Of a DNA stretch of 13,109 nucleotides, positions 10,470 to 13,109 are shown piece by piece. The DNA comes from Candidatus Iainarchaeum sp. GTDB taxonomy: Archaea > Iainarchaeota > Iainarchaeia > Iainarchaeales > JAFGBZ01. Within the stretch, counting starts at the first letter, position 1. Each line of letters starts with the position of its first letter. A program made the position numbers and the translations under genes. The stretch lies in the NCBI GenBank assembly GCA_016218635.1, contig JACRDJ010000029.1, positions 1-13,109 of the forward strand, given 5' to 3'. The notes under the pieces were generated by a model. The model saw nothing but the letters and a program-made list of their open reading frames with translations, searched no databases and had not been told where the DNA came from.

Positions 10470-11653
10470 CCTTTGAACACGATTTCAATGACGTCCCGGT
10501 GCTTTAGTTCGTATTCTTTTCCGATGGTTTGGCGGGTTTTGACGTTGATGGCGCGGATGAATCCGTTTCCCATGTCGGTGTGGAGCTTGAATGCGAAGTC
10601 GAGTGCCGTGGATGCGGGTGGCATGAGGAGACAGTCGGGGAGCACGCGGCCCTGGTCGTCGGCAAGTTTCTTGGTTCCGCCGGGGTAGATGGCAATGAAT
10701 TGAAGCTGGCGGAATACGGCTTCTTCGAGCACGCTCTGGATGCCGGTGGAGCCGAATTTGGCAAGCACCTGTTCGCGGATGTAGGCGAGTCCTTTTTTCT
10801 GCTGTTCGCTGAGTTCTTTTTTTTCGCGGAATGCGGGGTCTCCGGGCAGGTATTCGAGGGCTTCTTCTTTGGCGGCCCGCTTGAGGGAGAGTTCGGAGAT
10901 GGCGGAGCAGGGAATGATGGGGGTCTGCGGGAAGGTTTGCTTCATGCGTTCAATGTTTTGAGGGGCGTCCCCGAGATCGCATTTGTTGGCGGCAATCAGG
11001 ATGGGGAGGGCGTGCGCGCGGAGCGTGAATGCAAACTGTTCGGTTTCGGCCGGGGTCCATTCCGCGAGCTTTTTCTCCATCAGCCCTGTTTTTTGAAGCG
11101 TTTTTTCAATGAATGTTTCTTTTCCGCCGATGCCGCTGAGGTTTTGGGCCAGTGCATTCAGCAGTTTGGCCTTGGATTCAAGGGGCACGCGGCTGAATTT
11201 GGGCCAGTTTTTCTGGATCACCTGCAGGTACCATTGGTTGATTTCGTTCTCCAGGAATTGCACGGTGCGCACGGGGTCGTGTCCCTGGGTGGCCTGGCCT
11301 TCTTCGTTGGTGGTTCCCGACGCGTCCACGACGTGAACCAATACGTCGGCCTGGGAGAGGTCGCTTAAGAACTTGTTTCCCAGTCCTTTTCCCTGATGGG
11401 CGTCTGGTACGAGTCCGGCCACGTCCACGAGTTCCACGGGAACAAACCGGGTGCCGTTACGGCAGTAGCCTGTGCGGGGATTGCATTGAACGCCGAGTTC
11501 TTTGTCCACGCAGTCCACGCGCACGAATCCGATTCCTTTGTTGGGCTCAATGGTGGTGAACGGGTGCGGGGCCATCGGAACGTTCAGCAGGGTGGCGGCG
11601 TTAAAAAAAGAGCTTTTTCCGCTCGAAGGCGCGCCGACAAGACCGATTTTCAT
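10466..11653 (-). CDS. YchF/OLA1-like GTPase with C-terminal TGS domain (archaeal type)
   Basis: From ATG 11653 the product has 395 residues. G1 is GAPSSGKS (7-14), switch I is FTTIEPNKG, G3 is DVAG (77-80), G4 is NKCD (223-226) and G5 lies near CSAIS (249-253). A TGS domain covers about 320-395. Bacterial and eukaryotic YchF/OLA1 have NxxE at G4 and prefer ATP; the NKxD here points to GTP, as is common in archaeal members such as the Methanocaldococcus protein this resembles. Three cysteines (48, 57, 64) fall in a short segment between switch I and G3. Family members bind ribosomes or act in translation and stress responses. The start at 11653 has GAGG 7 nt upstream and begins right before the P-loop strand; an upstream ATG at 11677 is less likely. 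It is divergent from the replication factor C gene. Confidence 0.9.
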   Translation of the reverse strand: MKIGLVGAPSSGKSSFFNAATLLNVPMAPHPFTTIEPNKGIGFVRVDCVDKELGVQCNPRTGYCRNGTRFVPVELVDVAGLVPDAHQGKGLGNKFLSDLSQADVLVHVVDASGTTNEEGQATQGHDPVRTVQFLENEINQWYLQVIQKNWPKFSRVPLESKAKLLNALAQNLSGIGGKETFIEKTLQKTGLMEKKLAEWTPAETEQFAFTLRAHALPILIAANKCDLGDAPQNIERMKQTFPQTPIIPCSAISELSLKRAAKEEALEYLPGDPAFREKKELSEQQKKGLAYIREQVLAKFGSTGIQSVLEEAVFRQLQFIAIYPGGTKKLADDQGRVLPDCLLMPPASTALDFAFKLHTDMGNGFIRAINVKTRQTIGKEYELKHRDVIEIVFKG

Positions 11654-11677
11654 GTGATTTCCTCTGGTTTTCAGCAA

Positions 11678-11714
11678 TTCCTATTAATAACTTTTTATAA
11701 CCCGTTAGGTAATT
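11678..11714. promoter_or_regulatory. Divergent promoter region of the GTPase and RFC large subunit genes
   Basis: TATTAATA (11682-11689) lies about 29 nt before the plus-strand ATG 11715, and the minus-strand TTATAAAAAG (11700-11691) about 43 nt before ATG 11653. The first spacing suggests a very short leader for the RFC gene; the second leaves room for the GAGG ribosome binding site of the GTPase gene. Confidence 0.5.
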
Positions 11715-13109
11715 ATGCTCTGGACTGAAAAGTACTTTCCGGTTTCCTGGGAGGGGTTTGTGGGCAACAGTGAGATTGTTGAAAAAGTCCGCTCCTGGGC
11801 CCAGGAATGGGCTAACGGAAAGCCTCAGCCGCCGCTGATGTTGTGGGGGGCTACGGGGGCCGGCAAGACGGCGTTGGCGTATCTGGCCGCCAAACTGATG
11901 GACTGGGATGTATTGGAGCTGAATGCCTCGGATTTGCGTTCTGCGGACGAAATTGAGCGCCTGGCCGGTCATGCGGGCGTGAATGCCACCTTGTGGGGCC
12001 GCATGCGCCTGATTCTGCTGGATGAGGCGGACGAACTGCAGGGAACTGACCGGGGCGGAATGGGTGCGATTCTTTCCGTGCTTTCCTCCTCCAAATTCCC
12101 GCTCCTGCTCACCGCCAATGACATTTATGCGGACAAGAAGCTGGCGCCTTTGCGGGAGAAATGCCTGTGCCTGGAATTCAAGAAAATCAATTACCTTTCG
12201 CTGGCCGTCCGCCTGCGCGAGATTTTGGCGCAGGAAAAAATTCCTTTTGATGAAGAGGCCGTGAAGCTCCTGGCCAGGAATTCTTCCGGGGATTTCCGGG
12301 GGGCTTTATTGGATTTGCAGTCGCTGGCGAGTGCCGGAAACATTTCCCTGGCCGCGGTGGAGTCCGTGGGTTCCCGTGAACGCCAGCAGAATGTCTTTAA
12401 TGTGATGAAGGAAGTCTTTCATGGGAAAACCCTTCAGCAGGTGCGGGAAGCGCGTTTAAGCAGTTCTTTGGATTCTGACATGCTTTCGGCCTGGGTGGAG
12501 GAAAACATTCCGCGCCAGATTGTGGGCGAATCCGAGCGCGCGGAGGCGTTTGCGTGGCTTTCGCGTTCGGACATGTTCAGGGGCCGCATTTTCCGCCGGC
12601 AGGAGTATGGTTTTCTGCGTTATTCGGAGGAACTGGGCACTTCCGCGATTGCGCTTTCGAACCGTCATCCGGTGAAAGGGTTTGTTCCGTTTCAGTTTCC
12701 CCTGATTTTGTCTGCCTTGTCGCGTTCGATGGGAAAACGCCATCTGCGTTCGGGGTTGGCCCAAAAAATCGGGGAAAAAACGCATGCTTCCGTTCGCCGG
12801 GTTCTTTCCGCGGATCTGCCGTATTGGCAGTTCATGGCGCAGGAGGGAAGGGCGGCTGATTTTGTGCGCGGGATGGATTTATCCGAAGGTGAGCTGGCGT
12901 TCCTGCTGGAAACCGAGGCCTCTTCCGTGAAGGTGAAGAAAATCATGGAGTCCGTGCATCCTTCGGAAGAAAAAAAGGAAACCCGGAAAGTGACTCCCAA
13001 GAAAACAAAGAGTTCTTCGGCTGAAAAAACGGTTCAATCGGAAGCAAAACCGTCTGAATCCAATCCGGCCCCGGTGGATTTGTGGAAGAAACAGACGAAA
13101 CTGTATTAG
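11715..13109 (+). CDS. rfcL: Replication factor C large subunit (clamp loader)
   Basis: The complete 464-residue product ends with TAG at the last bases of the window. It has MLWTEKYFP at the N-terminus, typical of clamp-loader subunits, Walker A GATGAGKT (45-52), the ELNASDLRS box (68-76), Walker B LILLDEAD (99-106), a TAND sensor-1 and GDFRGALLDLQSL in the lid. The absence of the small-subunit SRC motif, plus the long collar and Lys/Ser/Glu-rich tail (about 405-450), indicates the large subunit, which with four small subunits opens PCNA at primer ends. The chain ends LWKKQTKLY: Gln, Leu and Tyr could be a minimal PCNA-interacting (PIP-like) motif but lack the usual two aromatics and following residues. 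The start is a short distance after a TATA box, with AGGT 5 nt upstream. Confidence 0.93.
   Translation: MLWTEKYFPVSWEGFVGNSEIVEKVRSWAQEWANGKPQPPLMLWGATGAGKTALAYLAAKLMDWDVLELNASDLRSADEIERLAGHAGVNATLWGRMRLILLDEADELQGTDRGGMGAILSVLSSSKFPLLLTANDIYADKKLAPLREKCLCLEFKKINYLSLAVRLREILAQEKIPFDEEAVKLLARNSSGDFRGALLDLQSLASAGNISLAAVESVGSRERQQNVFNVMKEVFHGKTLQQVREARLSSSLDSDMLSAWVEENIPRQIVGESERAEAFAWLSRSDMFRGRIFRRQEYGFLRYSEELGTSAIALSNRHPVKGFVPFQFPLILSALSRSMGKRHLRSGLAQKIGEKTHASVRRVLSADLPYWQFMAQEGRAADFVRGMDLSEGELAFLLETEASSVKVKKIMESVHPSEEKKETRKVTPKKTKSSSAEKTVQSEAKPSESNPAPVDLWKKQTKLY

Noticed and set aside
10529..11368. Plus-strand open frame of 279 codons opposite the GTPase
   Set aside because: Gly/Phe/Glu-rich shadow; the minus strand has every G motif and a TGS domain.

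Overview
The window reads as archaeal chromosome. The evidence is an Orc1/Cdc6 initiator, a replication factor C large subunit, a two-domain CDC48/VAT ATPase carrying an intein, a YchF-like GTPase with an NKxD motif, two proteins with archaeal class III (QxSxE) pilin signal peptides, and promoters with TATA-like boxes about 25-30 nt before start codons, several apparently leaderless. Compact overlapping genes and short proteins would suit a DPANN-type archaeon (for example Diapherotrites or Micrarchaeota), but that placement is inference.

Layout. 1-2238: 3' part of a CDC48 gene; the first 1032 nt are the C-terminal part of an intein with a LAGLIDADG endonuclease that lacks one catalytic acid. 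2239-2577: gap holding an oligo-T terminator, a minus-strand micro-ORF for an 11-residue lysine-tail peptide with a very good ribosome binding site, and a block of T tracts. 2578-3177 (-): intramembrane site-2 protease. 3307-4828 (+): four overlapping genes for small proteins, each with one N-terminal membrane helix. 5379-4811 (-): two class III signal-peptide pilin-like proteins, converging on the previous operon. 6038-5430 (-): winged-helix regulator anchored in the membrane by one helix. 6927-6136 (-): multi-pass membrane protein with an internal duplication. 6978-7230: GC-rich, hairpin-dense stretch that is probably a structured RNA or an origin element. 7306-8433 (+): orc1/cdc6. 8556-9207 (+): VapBC-type toxin-antitoxin pair. 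10024-9221 (-): unrecognised protein with a winged helix, divergent from 10128-10469 (+), a short SpeD-family (S-adenosylmethionine decarboxylase-like) protein. 11653-10466 (-): YchF-like GTPase. 11715-13109 (+): replication factor C large subunit.

The most interesting unit is 2578-6038. The two convergent pilin-like operons each have the same palindrome (TTCGTCAATTGACGAA, or a copy differing at 2 of 16 bases) next to the TATA box. A membrane-tethered winged-helix protein is encoded immediately beside one palindrome, and a site-2 protease gene is divergent from the other. This suggests one surface-structure regulon, perhaps controlled by regulated intramembrane proteolysis. The shared palindrome and gene order are seen directly; the regulatory link is inference.

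No rRNA, tRNA, CRISPR array, transposase or insertion sequence was recognised.
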